Assembly: GCA_018401645.1 (NCBI GenBank)
Contig: JAGYKK010000007.1
Location: 38,478-102,477 of the forward strand
Reading direction: 5' to 3'
DNA: 64,000 nt
Source of the DNA: Mycobacterium sp.
GTDB taxonomy: Bacteria; Actinomycetota; Actinomycetes; Mycobacteriales; Mycobacteriaceae
In this document: piece by piece, positions 1 to 9,978 of the stretch
How the letters are laid out: the number at the start of each line of letters is the position of its first letter
Numbering within the stretch: position 1 is the first letter of the stretch
The notes under the pieces: generated by a model
Database searches by the model: none
What the model saw: only the letters and a program-made list of their open reading frames with translations
Told to the model about the DNA's origin: nothing
Position numbers and translations under genes: made by a program

Positions 1-1339
<1,339 letters not shown>

Positions 1340-1349
1340 ACGTGGGGCC

Positions 1350-2099
1350 TCAGAAGCAGTCGGACGCACCGTCGACAACGAACAGCGCACCACTGGTGTA
1401 GGAGCTGTGCTCGGTGCACAGGAAGGCGATCGACGGCGCGATCTCCTCGACGCGGCCGAACCTGCCGAGCGGAATGTGCGCCACCTCGGAGTCGATCAGC
1501 GCGGGAATCCCTTGCATCGGGGCCGTCATCGGGGTGTCGATCGTTCCCGGTGCCACCGCGTTCACCCGGATACCGTCCTTAGCCCATTTCACCGCGAGCG
1601 TGCGAGTCAACGCGATGATGCCGGCCTTGGCGGCGCTGTACCCGGGAACCATAGTCACCGCCCGCAGTGCCGACATCGACGCCAGATTCACCACCGAGGC
1701 TCCACCGGCGGCGGTGGATGCCGTCAACGCGCGACGCATCGCAACGGTGAGCCGATAGGTTCCGTTGAGATTGAGCGCGACGGATGCGTCGAAGCCGTCG
1801 GGTTTCGACTCGTCGAGACCACCGGGGAAGTTGGCGCCGGCATTATTGACCAGCACGTCGAGTTGCTCGAACCGCCCTTTCAGCGCGTCAATGGACGCCG
1901 GATCGGTGAGTGCTAGCTGCGCGTAGGCCAACCCCGACAGGTCGGTGTCGTACTCCCCCGCACTGGCCCGGGTTCCGGTGACGGTGACATCGGCACCGGC
2001 ATCCCGGAACAGAACGGCGGTCGCATGTCCGATTCCGCTGGTGCCTCCGGTGATGAGCGCGCGGGTGCCGGTGAAGTCGAAGCTGATCCGCGCGCTCAT
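1350..2099 (-). CDS. Short-chain dehydrogenase/reductase
   Basis: A 249-residue classical SDR. It has the cofactor loop TGGTSGIGHA near residue 15, the NNAG motif, a catalytic Ser in NLASMSA and the YSAAKAG catalytic Tyr/Lys motif; the C-terminus VDGASDCF is a usual SDR ending. The start at 2099 is chosen because its ATG overlaps the stop of the upstream hydrolase gene as ATGA, implying translational coupling; a start 10 codons further upstream is open but less likely. The substrate is unknown. As the third gene of a sulfotransferase / alkylsulfatase-like / SDR operon it probably oxidises or reduces the same hydroxylated compound. Confidence 0.85.
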   Translation of the reverse strand: MSARISFDFTGTRALITGGTSGIGHATAVLFRDAGADVTVTGTRASAGEYDTDLSGLAYAQLALTDPASIDALKGRFEQLDVLVNNAGANFPGGLDESKPDGFDASVALNLNGTYRLTVAMRRALTASTAAGGASVVNLASMSALRAVTMVPGYSAAKAGIIALTRTLAVKWAKDGIRVNAVAPGTIDTPMTAPMQGIPALIDSEVAHIPLGRFGRVEEIAPSIAFLCTEHSSYTSGALFVVDGASDCF

Positions 2100-3298
2100 G
2101 TGTAATCCGCGATCTGTTTCTTCAACCACGATGTCTCCCAGAAGTTGTCGCTGTCGGCAAGAAGTCGTTCATGGGCGGCTTTCAAGACCCGGCGGGCACC
2201 CGGGTGGCCGGTATCGGTATCGGTCACCTTCTCGGCCAGGTGGATCGCCTGCACCGGCCGACCGGAGTCCAGATGGGCTTGCGCACGTGCGACGAGTGCG
2301 TCAGCCCCGGCCAGTTCCACCAGATCGGCGCTGATATCAACCGGGTCCACCGGATACAACTCGGTGGTGGACCGGTGGTGAAACCAGCCCGAGTAGTTCT
2401 CCCAGATCGCCCGCACGCCCCAGGCCACCTTTCCGTAACCCTGCCCCACCTCGAGGTGCTCCGGAAGGGTGATCTCGCGCATCAGCGTCCGGACGTCCTT
2501 GCCGGAATTCATACCCTCGACCGTCGCATCGTGGACGTACTGCACGGCATCGCGCAGGCGGGTGAGTTCGAATTGGATTCGCTCCCCACCGGTGATCGGC
2601 GCGAAGTGACCGGTGAGAAGGATTTCGGGTGCCAGCGCACGGACCCTTTCGATGGTCTCGATCACCGTGAGTGCATCCCGGTAGCGGTCTCCCCGCATGG
2701 TGACGAGATTCGGCATATGGCCAAACAGGGCGCCGAACACATTGCCGCACAGGCAGATTCTCTCATCGGGTAACCAGACCACCATCGAGTCGGTGGTCTC
2801 TCCGCCGGGCGTAGCGATGAGTTCGAGGGTCCGCTCGCCGACGCGAAGAGTGAGCCCGTCCTCAACGACGATGTCCGCGGCCGGTGTGCTCTGGCCGGGC
2901 AGCTTGCGGCCGAATCGTTCCTGAATTCGGGCGATGCCGGTGGCCAGGGTGTCGGAGAACGCGAATGCGCTGCGGGATATCCGGTACCGCGCCAGTCGCT
3001 CGTTGTCATCGCGCCACTGCGACCAGTTCGCCTGTGCCACGATTTTCGTGTCGGGATCGCGCACGCTGTCCAGACCGCCGACGTGGTCGTAGTGGCCCTG
3101 GGTGAGGATGACGTACGCCACCGGGGCAGAGTCGATTGAATCCAGATTCGCCCGGTGAACCGGGCCCTCGAATCCCATCCCCGCGTTGATCACCACCCGA
3201 CCGTCCGCGGTCGGCAGCAGGTAGACATTCGACAGCCCCGGCGAGCACCAGATTCCGGGGACAACCTCAAAGACCTCATCGGGAACCGCGGGCACCAT
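2096..3298 (-). CDS. MBL-fold alkylsulfatase-like hydrolase
   Basis: About 400 residues from the ATG at 3298 (the frame is open to a GTG at 3376). The N-terminal metallo-beta-lactamase domain carries TQGHYDHVGG, where the usual HxHxDH metal motif has Gln in place of the first His; GGETTDSM and LLTGHFAP supply further candidate ligands. The C-terminal part (YSGWFHHR then a TPR-like helical stretch) matches the dimerisation domain of SdsA1/BDS1-type linear alkylsulfatases, but no SCP2-like tail follows. The start is unsettled: a well-placed AGGAGA precedes an ATG at 3347 in another frame, so a lost or gained base near 3330 is possible. Coupled to the SDR by ATGA. Confidence 0.7.
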   Translation of the reverse strand: MVPAVPDEVFEVVPGIWCSPGLSNVYLLPTADGRVVINAGMGFEGPVHRANLDSIDSAPVAYVILTQGHYDHVGGLDSVRDPDTKIVAQANWSQWRDDNERLARYRISRSAFAFSDTLATGIARIQERFGRKLPGQSTPAADIVVEDGLTLRVGERTLELIATPGGETTDSMVVWLPDERICLCGNVFGALFGHMPNLVTMRGDRYRDALTVIETIERVRALAPEILLTGHFAPITGGERIQFELTRLRDAVQYVHDATVEGMNSGKDVRTLMREITLPEHLEVGQGYGKVAWGVRAIWENYSGWFHHRSTTELYPVDPVDISADLVELAGADALVARAQAHLDSGRPVQAIHLAEKVTDTDTGHPGARRVLKAAHERLLADSDNFWETSWLKKQIADYT

Positions 3299-3359
3299 CG
3301 CTTCGGCGCCGGGCCGGCTTCGGTAGGCCGGTTCGGAAGTCCGCCATCGGCTTCTCCTG

Positions 3360-4643
3360 TCAGCTCTCACCCACACGACTGCCGACCTCGGGCCGGATGT
3401 CGAAGCGGTCTAAGTAGAAGTCGAACCGGGACCGGACGTCTTCGGGCGTCACCCCGAAATGGCGGTGCAGGTCATACCGAATAGCGCCGTGCTTACCTCG
3501 TGGATTGCTGCCGAGATACCGCTCGAAACTCTTGCGCACCCCGGGAGTCAACTCGATTCCGGCGCGGCCGTACAGGGCCTCGAGCACAGTGATCTCATTG
3601 CCGCCCAATTGGTGGAAGCTGATGTCGATGCTGCGCTCGGCCGGCACCAGATCACGGTCACGCACGCCGGCGCTCAGCAGCCGGTGAATCCGATCGGTCC
3701 AGTAACCAATCAGCCATTCGGGATCAATGCTCCTGCGGCGGAGGCGATCCGCGTAGGCCATCATCGTGACCGTCGATTGGATGACGGCGACCGGATCTCG
3801 GTGAGTGAACGCGACCGTGGCATCGGGGAACGTCGCCGTCAATGCGGGCAACTGCTCCGAATGCTGCGGGGACTTCAGCACCCAGGTACGTGGGCCCCGG
3901 AAGAAGGTGAGCGCCTGCAGCACCTTCTTCATGTAGCCGTAGTGCTGGATCTGGTCGAGCGCCAGGTAGGTGTCGCGCCAACTCGGCACGCGGGCCAGCC
4001 ATTCGAGGATGTAGCTGGCAAAGTCGAGATCAAGAAGCTCAACCTCTTCCTCGATCGCCTCGGGGAACTGATCGTGCATTGCCGCCACTAGGGGCATGTT
4101 CGCCAACATCGCATCGTGTTCGGCCTTTGCCCGGGAGTAGCGGGGATCTATACCGAAGATGTCCGGCCCCCGACCGGAGGCGGGGATGGGTTCCTGGCTC
4201 TCCCAGTAGGGCAGGGCCCGTCGGCGCCGGTCAGCCGCGAGCAGATTGACCAGGTGTGTGGTGCCCGATCGCGGCATGCCCACCACGATGATCGGCTTTT
4301 CGATCTCGATCGACTCGATCTCCGGGTAGCGCTTGATCAGGTCAGCCAGCGAGATCCGATTCCGCAGCAGCCGGACGATGCGTGACCGCAGTGTGCCCCG
4401 ACCCAGCTGGGTCAGGGCCGTATCGGCGTCGACCGCCCCCGCAAATGCAGCGAGGCGCGCTGCGAAGTCTGTCGTGTAGCCGAGATCGTCGGACCCCGCA
4501 CCGGCGATGGCCTCGTCGATCATCTGGTCGATGTCGAGTGAGACCGGCCGCGATTCGGTGTATTCGAGTACCTGGCGCTGAGTCTCGGTGAGCCGGGGAT
4601 CGATGAGATCGTCGATAACAATGGTCTGCGCCGAAGAACCCAC
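3360..4643 (-). CDS. Sulfotransferase family protein (Sulfotransferase_3 type)
   Basis: About 427 residues. The 5'-phosphosulfate-binding loop of PAPS-dependent sulfotransferases is present (GMPRSGTTHLVNLL, about residue 122), with a later 3'-phosphate-type segment (FTHRDPVAVIQSTV). It is expected to transfer sulfate from PAPS to a hydroxyl, probably on a lipid or sterol; the acceptor is unknown. The GTG at 4643 is preferred because GGAG stands about 9 nt upstream; the longer ATG start at 4691 has no visible site. First gene of the operon with the alkylsulfatase-like hydrolase and the SDR; divergent from an alcohol dehydrogenase across about 108 bp. Confidence 0.85.
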   Translation of the reverse strand: MGSSAQTIVIDDLIDPRLTETQRQVLEYTESRPVSLDIDQMIDEAIAGAGSDDLGYTTDFAARLAAFAGAVDADTALTQLGRGTLRSRIVRLLRNRISLADLIKRYPEIESIEIEKPIIVVGMPRSGTTHLVNLLAADRRRRALPYWESQEPIPASGRGPDIFGIDPRYSRAKAEHDAMLANMPLVAAMHDQFPEAIEEEVELLDLDFASYILEWLARVPSWRDTYLALDQIQHYGYMKKVLQALTFFRGPRTWVLKSPQHSEQLPALTATFPDATVAFTHRDPVAVIQSTVTMMAYADRLRRRSIDPEWLIGYWTDRIHRLLSAGVRDRDLVPAERSIDISFHQLGGNEITVLEALYGRAGIELTPGVRKSFERYLGSNPRGKHGAIRYDLHRHFGVTPEDVRSRFDFYLDRFDIRPEVGSRVGES

Positions 4644-4751
4644 TGTTCGTTTCTCCGTCCTGATCGTTATGTTTGGAGCGCAACACCGCACGCGGCACCG
4701 ACCAACCTATCGCCCATCGCAACCCGGCCGTCGCGATCCGAGGAGGGCCCA

Positions 4752-5768
4752 ATGACCACCATCGAACAGGTCCGAATCGTCGAAGCGGGAAAGATCAGCC
4801 TCGACCGGGTCGAGCTGCCCCCGTGCGGACCCCGCGATGCGATCGTCGAGGTCGCAGCCTGCGGCATCTGCGGAAGCGACCTCAGCTATATCCGCCTCGG
4901 CGGACTTGCGGGCCCCAGCGGGGAACCGATGGCACTCGGTCATGAACTTGCAGGCACCGTCACAACGGTCGGCGCCGAGGTCACCGACATCGCCGTGGGT
5001 CAGCGGGTGGTGGTCCATCCCGGCGCGGACGACATCGGCCGAATCGGCAATGGCACCCCCGAAGGCGGGCTCTCCGATGCAGTTCTGGTCCGGGAGGCGG
5101 CCCGCGGCGGACGGTTGTTCGCGATCCCCGATGACATGACGTTTGACGTCGCGGCTCTGGCCGAACCGGTCGCGGTCGGGATGCACGCGGCCGAACAGGC
5201 CGGCGTCGATCTCGACGACAAGGTCGCGGTCTTCGGGTGCGGCCCGATCGGTCTGGCGGCGATCGCCAGCCTGGCCGATCGCGGCCTGACCGACATCGTC
5301 GCCGTCGACCTGTCCGCGACGCGCCGACGGCTGGCGGAGACCCTCGGAGCGGCGAACAGCATCGACCCCGGGGAAACCAGTGTCTGGGCCGAACTGAGTC
5401 GCCTGCACGGCACGGCGCAGGTTCAGTTCGGCACCGCCCCGGCCACCTCTGCGTACATCGAGGCCACTGGTTCGTCGAAGATGCTCACCAAGATCATCGA
5501 CCGCGCCGGACGGGCCTCGACCATCTGCGTCGTCGCACTGCACTACGAACCTGTACCGGTCAACTTCCTCAGCGTGCTGATGAAGGAACTGACCATTCGG
5601 GGTTCGATCGAGTACCCGGCGAACTTCGGGGACGCGATCGAACTGTTGAGCCGCCGCGATCTTTCGCCGCTGATCACCCATCGCTACCCACTCAGCGAAA
5701 TAACCTCAGCCCTGGAAGTTCTCGACAGCAGCAGGGAGTGCGGCAAGGTCATGATCGAGATGCGATAG
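4752..5768 (+). CDS. Zinc-type MDR alcohol/polyol dehydrogenase
   Basis: A 338-residue medium-chain dehydrogenase. The catalytic zinc ligand lies in CGICGSD (residues about 37-43), followed by GHELAGTV and the Rossmann loop FGCGPIGLAA. The four-cysteine structural-zinc lobe usually found near residue 95 is absent, so this is closer to the sorbitol/threonine dehydrogenase-like branch that can lack it. GAGGAG is well placed before the ATG. It is divergent from the sulfotransferase operon and could act in the same pathway, but the substrate is not evident. Confidence 0.8.
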   Translation: MTTIEQVRIVEAGKISLDRVELPPCGPRDAIVEVAACGICGSDLSYIRLGGLAGPSGEPMALGHELAGTVTTVGAEVTDIAVGQRVVVHPGADDIGRIGNGTPEGGLSDAVLVREAARGGRLFAIPDDMTFDVAALAEPVAVGMHAAEQAGVDLDDKVAVFGCGPIGLAAIASLADRGLTDIVAVDLSATRRRLAETLGAANSIDPGETSVWAELSRLHGTAQVQFGTAPATSAYIEATGSSKMLTKIIDRAGRASTICVVALHYEPVPVNFLSVLMKELTIRGSIEYPANFGDAIELLSRRDLSPLITHRYPLSEITSALEVLDSSRECGKVMIEMR

Positions 5769-5837
5769 CTACGTTGAGGAGCCTCGCCGACGACCTGCAC
5801 GGTAGATTGGCCTCACCTACTCGCGAGGAGCGTACTG

Positions 5838-6494
5838 ATGACCGATCAGGATCCCAACGCCTTCGGGTCGCCCTCGGCTATCCCCGCCCCACCCGGGCTA
5901 TCCCCCGCCCCCACCCTAGGTTTTCCTCCTCCCCGGGCTACCCGCCGCCCCCGCCGGCGAACTACCTACCCCCGCCGGCCGGTTGTCCCCGCCGGCCGGA
6001 CCCGCCGCCACTGGACCCTACGGCGCCCAGCTCTATGGCGGCGGCTATCCGTCGACACCGCCCGCCGCGTGGGGCGGCCACCCGGCAGCCTGGGTTCCCG
6101 ATTCGGCGCCCGGGTGATCGACGGAATCCTGGTGGGCATTTTCGCGAGCCTGCTCGCGGCACTGTTCAAATCCAGCGGCAGCATCCTGGTGACCGGCCTG
6201 TTCACCGGCCTGTTGATGTTCGTCTACTTCGTTGCCTTCGAGGTGACCCAGGGCCGCACCCTGGGTAAGCGTCTCCTCGGCCTGAGTGTGCGCGGCCCCG
6301 GCGGTGCGCCGAAACCGGATTTGAAGCAGTCGGCCATCCGCAACGCCTTCACCCTGCTGCCGATAGTGCCCTTTATCGGTGGTGTGCTGGGCGTCGTCGC
6401 CATCGTGGTGATCGCGATGACAATCAACAGCAGCCCGACCAAACAGGGCAAGCACGACGAGATGGCCGGGGGCACCCAGGTCGTCAAGTCCTGA
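5838..6494 (+). CDS. RDD-family membrane protein with Pro/Tyr-rich N-terminus (frame disturbed)
   Basis: The frame gives 218 residues. The C-terminal two thirds is an RDD domain: FGARVIDGILVG, a long hydrophobic segment, GRTLGKRLLGL and a second membrane segment. The N-terminal cytoplasmic tail should be a GYPPPP-type low-complexity arm, but this composition is spread over all three frames: it begins in frame after ATG 5838, continues as PGYPPPPPANYLPPP in a second frame, then as GPYGAQLYGGGYPS in a third from about 6013, and rejoins the RDD frame near 6110. The displayed Arg-rich tail is therefore probably an artefact of compensating indels in C-rich sequence. GAGGAG precedes the ATG. Function of RDD proteins is poorly defined. 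Confidence 0.75.
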   Translation: MTDQDPNAFGSPSAIPAPPGLSPAPTLGFPPPRATRRPRRRTTYPRRPVVPAGRTRRHWTLRRPALWRRLSVDTARRVGRPPGSLGSRFGARVIDGILVGIFASLLAALFKSSGSILVTGLFTGLLMFVYFVAFEVTQGRTLGKRLLGLSVRGPGGAPKPDLKQSAIRNAFTLLPIVPFIGGVLGVVAIVVIAMTINSSPTKQGKHDEMAGGTQVVKS

Positions 6495-6610
6495 CAGGAC
6501 CTCCGGCCGCGAGCGACGCGCTGGCCGGCTATCCGGTCAGGCCGCCGCCGCTGCCGCGCCCCGTACTGTTCGATCAGCACTGGGGCGAACTGACTTTTGT
6601 CCACTGGCCG

Positions 6611-7330
6611 GTGCGGCCGGCCGACGTCGTCCACCTCTTTCCCCCGGGCACCTGCCCAGACGTATTCGACGACGGCATGACCTATGTGGCTCTGGTGCCG
6701 TTCAAGATGAGCCGCACCCGGGTCGGGCCAAGCCCGCCGGTTCCGTACTTCGGCACCTTCGCCGAGACCAACATCCGGCTCTACTCCCTGGACGCGGATA
6801 GGCGTCACGGCGTGCTGTTTCTCTCGCTCGAAACATCGCGCCTTGCCGTGGTTGCGGCCGTGCGTCTCGCGATGGGCATCCCCTACACCTGGGCGCGGAT
6901 GCGGATCGATGAGTCCGCGGAGCAGATCAGCTATCAGAGCCAGCGGCGCTGGCCTCAGCGAGGCCTGCGCAGTCTCCTGTCGATCCGAATCGGCGACCCG
7001 GTGACGCCGACGCCGCTGGAAGTCTGGCTGACCGCACGCTGGGGGGCGCACACCCGCAAGGCCGGCCGGACCTGGTGGGTGCCCAACGAGCATGAACCGT
7101 GGCCGCTGCGTTCGGCGTCGATCCTCGAACTCGATGACGAATTACTGGCGGCCAGTGGAGTGCGGGTGGTCGGCGGACCGTTGCGGGCGCTGTACTCCCC
7201 CGGTGTCCACACCCGATTCGGTCGCCCGAGGGTCCTCCGGGGAGCCCCTAGCCCGGGGAGCCCCCAGTCCGGGGAGCCCCCAGTCCGGGGAGCCCCCAGT
7301 CCGGGGAGCCCCCAGTCCGGGGAGCCCTAG
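6611..7330 (+). CDS. DUF2071 (YqjF-like) protein with repeat tail
   Basis: A 239-residue frame from GTG 6611. Segments such as YFGTFAETNIRLY, GVLFLSLETSR and ARMRI identify the DUF2071 family, which has no known function. The conserved family start (FDQHWGELTFVHWP) lies upstream in the same frame, back to about 6492, yet no ATG or GTG precedes it, so the true N-terminus begins at an unusual CTG codon or is hidden by an indel. The last 30 residues are encoded by a 16-bp tandem repeat and form a Pro/Gly/Ser-rich tail unlike the family. The stop codon abuts the stop of the convergent kinase gene. Confidence 0.7.
   Translation: MRPADVVHLFPPGTCPDVFDDGMTYVALVPFKMSRTRVGPSPPVPYFGTFAETNIRLYSLDADRRHGVLFLSLETSRLAVVAAVRLAMGIPYTWARMRIDESAEQISYQSQRRWPQRGLRSLLSIRIGDPVTPTPLEVWLTARWGAHTRKAGRTWWVPNEHEPWPLRSASILELDDELLAASGVRVVGGPLRALYSPGVHTRFGRPRVLRGAPSPGSPQSGEPPVRGAPSPGSPQSGEP
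7237..7328. repeat. 16-bp tandem repeat, about 5.75 copies
   Basis: The unit CCGGGGAGCCCCCAGT is repeated from 7237 with a variant first copy (CTAGC instead of CCAGT) and a truncated last copy ending at the DUF2071 stop. Because 16 is not a multiple of 3, the encoded peptide repeats every 48 bp (16 residues: GAPSPGSPQSGEPPVR). The GGGGAGCCCC core can form small hairpins, at the junction of two convergent genes. Copy number probably varies between strains. Confidence 0.9.
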
Positions 7331-8383
7331 TCAGGTGATGCGGGGCAACTCATCAAGCGCGCCGGTGTCGAGCACGTGGCCGCAGTGCCGTTCCAGCATG
7401 GTCAGGAACATGTCGTCGCCGCGATCGGTGCGCACCACCAGCATCGACGACACAATCGTCATCATCACACCGAAAAAACTCTGCCGGCGCACGCCCTCGC
7501 GGACCTCGTCTGCGGTGAGCGGAAATTGAGGTCCCAGACCCCGGTGATAGGCGGTCAACAGTTCGTCGTAGTGGTTCCGGCGAACCTCTGTCGGAAGCGC
7601 GCAACCGAGAAAGTAGGCGACGTCGGTCATCGCCGGACCCCAGGTGACCGTCTGCCAGTCCACCACGGTCAAGTCGCGCAGCGATCCGGGCCGGCCGAAG
7701 AGCATGTTGTCCAGTCGGTAGTCGCCGTGGACCAGGCCGTTGAGGCGACCCGACTCCTGGGCGGCGTAGGCGTCGAAAGCCTCCACCAGACGCCCGCACA
7801 CATCGCGCTGGGCGGCGGTGATGGCGTCGCCGTAGCGATCGCCGAAACCCGCATACAGCGCGGTGATCAACTCCTGGTTGACCGGCGTCTCGCGGTTGAG
7901 CCATTCGGCCTGCGCCAGGGTCGCGCTGCCGATCAGCGGGGAGTGCAGGCGGCCCAACTGGCTCAGCGCCAGGGTGGCATCGGCGAGCGTGGCTCCGCGG
8001 ATTTCATCACCGACCTCCGCCGGAGCGGCGTCGTCGAGCAGCAGGGTGAAGAAGCCGGTCTCAGGTTCATGGGCGCGGTGGTAGCAGTGCGCGATCGGTC
8101 CGGATCGCGCACTCAGCCCGGGTGCAACCTCGGCATAGAACCGCACTTCGCGCTCATAGAGTCCCAGCGCGAGGCCGGTCTGCCTACTGACCGGGTCGGT
8201 GGCGGCGACCTTGAGCACCACCGAACCCGGACCCCGGTCGCGGGCCTCATAGTGGAGTCCGACTCGGTAACACTCGCTCATCTGCCCGGTCCCGATGCGC
8301 TCGACGGTGAAGCCGTCGACCCGGCCCGCACCGATGGCGACGGTCAGCCAGTCGGCCGTGAGGTCCCCGGGTCGTTCGATCAC
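7331..8383 (-). CDS. APH-family phosphotransferase (kinase-like)
   Basis: A 350-residue aminoglycoside-phosphotransferase/ecdysteroid-kinase-like protein. The catalytic loop VHGDYRLDNMLF (about residue 225) has the Asp and Asn expected for phosphotransfer, and VDWQTV supplies the DFG-equivalent acidic residue. Such mycobacterial proteins are not proven resistance enzymes, and the phosphoryl acceptor is unknown. The GTG start at 8383 overlaps the stop of lipT (GTGA), so the two are translated together. Confidence 0.8.
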   Translation of the reverse strand: MIERPGDLTADWLTVAIGAGRVDGFTVERIGTGQMSECYRVGLHYEARDRGPGSVVLKVAATDPVSRQTGLALGLYEREVRFYAEVAPGLSARSGPIAHCYHRAHEPETGFFTLLLDDAAPAEVGDEIRGATLADATLALSQLGRLHSPLIGSATLAQAEWLNRETPVNQELITALYAGFGDRYGDAITAAQRDVCGRLVEAFDAYAAQESGRLNGLVHGDYRLDNMLFGRPGSLRDLTVVDWQTVTWGPAMTDVAYFLGCALPTEVRRNHYDELLTAYHRGLGPQFPLTADEVREGVRRQSFFGVMMTIVSSMLVVRTDRGDDMFLTMLERHCGHVLDTGALDELPRIT

Positions 8384-9903
8384 GGTGTCGGTGTGAGGGC
8401 GAACTCCGCCCAGGCCTCGCGGCGGTGCGGATGCGGGTCGTATTCCACATGGGTGTGTCGGTCGAATACCAGTACCGGACGCTCTACGGAGTTGTAGACG
8501 GGCCAGTCGTCGCCGGGCACCCCGGTGCGGGCGAACTCGTGCCAGCGGGTCTGTACCTGATGACTGACCTTGACCGCGGCACGCTGATCCACGCCGGCGG
8601 TCAACACGGCGCCCACCCGGGACCGGTAGATGCCGAATACCGCAAGAAGTTCGGTCGCATGGGTCGCGCCGAAGCCGGTCCAGTGCAGCGTTCGCGGCGC
8701 GAAGTCGTAGCGGTAGACGTAGGTGGGCGCCAGCTTTGCGTGCGCCTCGGCAATCTGCCAGGCAGCCGTGTTGAAGATCATGTCGCCGCCGAACTGCACG
8801 CAGGCCTTCGGATGCGGATAGTGCGGATAGGCGGCGAGAACACGTTGGCGTACCTCCGGCGGCGAGTGGGCCAGCATCCGTTCGATCGCGTGCTCGGTCG
8901 TCGGCAGTAGTTTCAGGAACCGGGTGAACAGCTTTCCCTCGTCGGCGTTCGTCCCGACGATCAGCGGGATCTTGTGCGCGGTGCCCTGTCTCATCGCGTC
9001 GAACGGATCCAGCGGCAGGAACTCGTCTCCGCAGGTGGGGCCGACGGGGGCGGCTCCCATCATGGAGTCCATGCTGGTGGTCATCACGACGTCCATGGCG
9101 CGCACCAGGTCGGCCGGGCGGGCCCTGAGCAATGCCGCGGCGGCGTTATCCCGGTCGATCCCGAGTTCATCGACGAACCGGCCGGCAAACTCAGCGGCGA
9201 CTTCGGCCGAGCTGACCATGCCCGATGCGGGACTCTGCGCAATCGCCTGGGCGAAAAGCCCTTTCGCTTCCGGAACCGCGAGCAGCGTGCTCACCGCGTG
9301 CGCTCCGGCGCTCTCACCGAAGATTGTCACGTTCTCCGGGTCGCCCCCGAAAGCCGCGATATTGTCCCGAACCCACCCGAGCGCCATCACGAGATCGCGG
9401 AGGAACAGATTGCTGTCGATGGAGATGGCGGCTGTCGCCAGCGATGACAGATCCAGACAACCCAGGGCGCCGAGGCGGTAGTTCACCGACACGTACACGC
9501 AGCCCCGGCGGGCCAGCGTAGCGCCGTCGTAGATCGGGGTGGCCGAACTGCCCAGGATGTAGCCGCCACCGTGAATGAAGAACATCACCGGCAACGGTTG
9601 GTCGTCCGGTGCCGAACCCGACCACTTCGGGGTCACGACGTTGAGGGTCAGGCAGTCCTCGCTCGTCGGCTGGTACTTGCCGCCGGAGATCATCGTGTAG
9701 CGGCGCTGCTGAGGCGCACAACTACCGAAGCTGTGGCAGGGCAGCACTCCGGACCAGGCCTGTGCCGGTTGCGGCGCCCGGAACCGAAGCGGCCCGACCG
9801 GCGGCCGCGCATAGGGAATCGAACGCCACCGATTGACTCCATCAAGGGCGAATCCTTCGACCACCCCGTTGGCAGTGGACACCCGGACCGTGTGTTCGTG
9901 CAT
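8380..9903 (-). CDS. lipT: Type B carboxylesterase, LipT-like
   Basis: A 507-residue alpha/beta-hydrolase of the carboxylesterase B family. It shows the oxyanion-loop FIHGGGYILG, the nucleophile elbow FGESAGAHAV (Ser near 200) and a C-terminal catalytic His region (FGATHATELLAVFG). The length and the divergent lppI neighbour match M. tuberculosis Rv2045c (LipT). It hydrolyses carboxylic esters; the natural substrate is unknown. No signal peptide is seen. The ATG at 9903 has a -10 box 6 nt upstream, suggesting a leaderless transcript that continues into the APH-like gene. Confidence 0.85.
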   Translation of the reverse strand: MHEHTVRVSTANGVVEGFALDGVNRWRSIPYARPPVGPLRFRAPQPAQAWSGVLPCHSFGSCAPQQRRYTMISGGKYQPTSEDCLTLNVVTPKWSGSAPDDQPLPVMFFIHGGGYILGSSATPIYDGATLARRGCVYVSVNYRLGALGCLDLSSLATAAISIDSNLFLRDLVMALGWVRDNIAAFGGDPENVTIFGESAGAHAVSTLLAVPEAKGLFAQAIAQSPASGMVSSAEVAAEFAGRFVDELGIDRDNAAAALLRARPADLVRAMDVVMTTSMDSMMGAAPVGPTCGDEFLPLDPFDAMRQGTAHKIPLIVGTNADEGKLFTRFLKLLPTTEHAIERMLAHSPPEVRQRVLAAYPHYPHPKACVQFGGDMIFNTAAWQIAEAHAKLAPTYVYRYDFAPRTLHWTGFGATHATELLAVFGIYRSRVGAVLTAGVDQRAAVKVSHQVQTRWHEFARTGVPGDDWPVYNSVERPVLVFDRHTHVEYDPHPHRREAWAEFALTPTP

Positions 9904-9909
9904 GCACCG

Positions 9910-9915
9910 ACGGTA
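9910..9915 (-). promoter_or_regulatory. -10 box for leaderless lipT mRNA
   Basis: TACCGT on the minus strand ends 6 nt from the lipT ATG (9903). Inferred from spacing only. Confidence 0.45.
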
Positions 9916-9966
9916 GCGAACGACTCACGTCCGCCGCGCCTGGCCTGCCCAGACGGCCGTGGCGGT

Positions 9967-9972
9967 TAGCCT
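9967..9972 (+). promoter_or_regulatory. -10 box for leaderless lppI mRNA
   Basis: TAGCCT lies 6 nt before the lppI ATG at 9979; there is no ribosome-binding site. Confidence 0.45.
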
Positions 9973-9978
9973 TGCGAC

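Noticed and set aside
7237..7328. CRISPR array
   Set aside because: 16-bp units are directly adjacent with no spacers.
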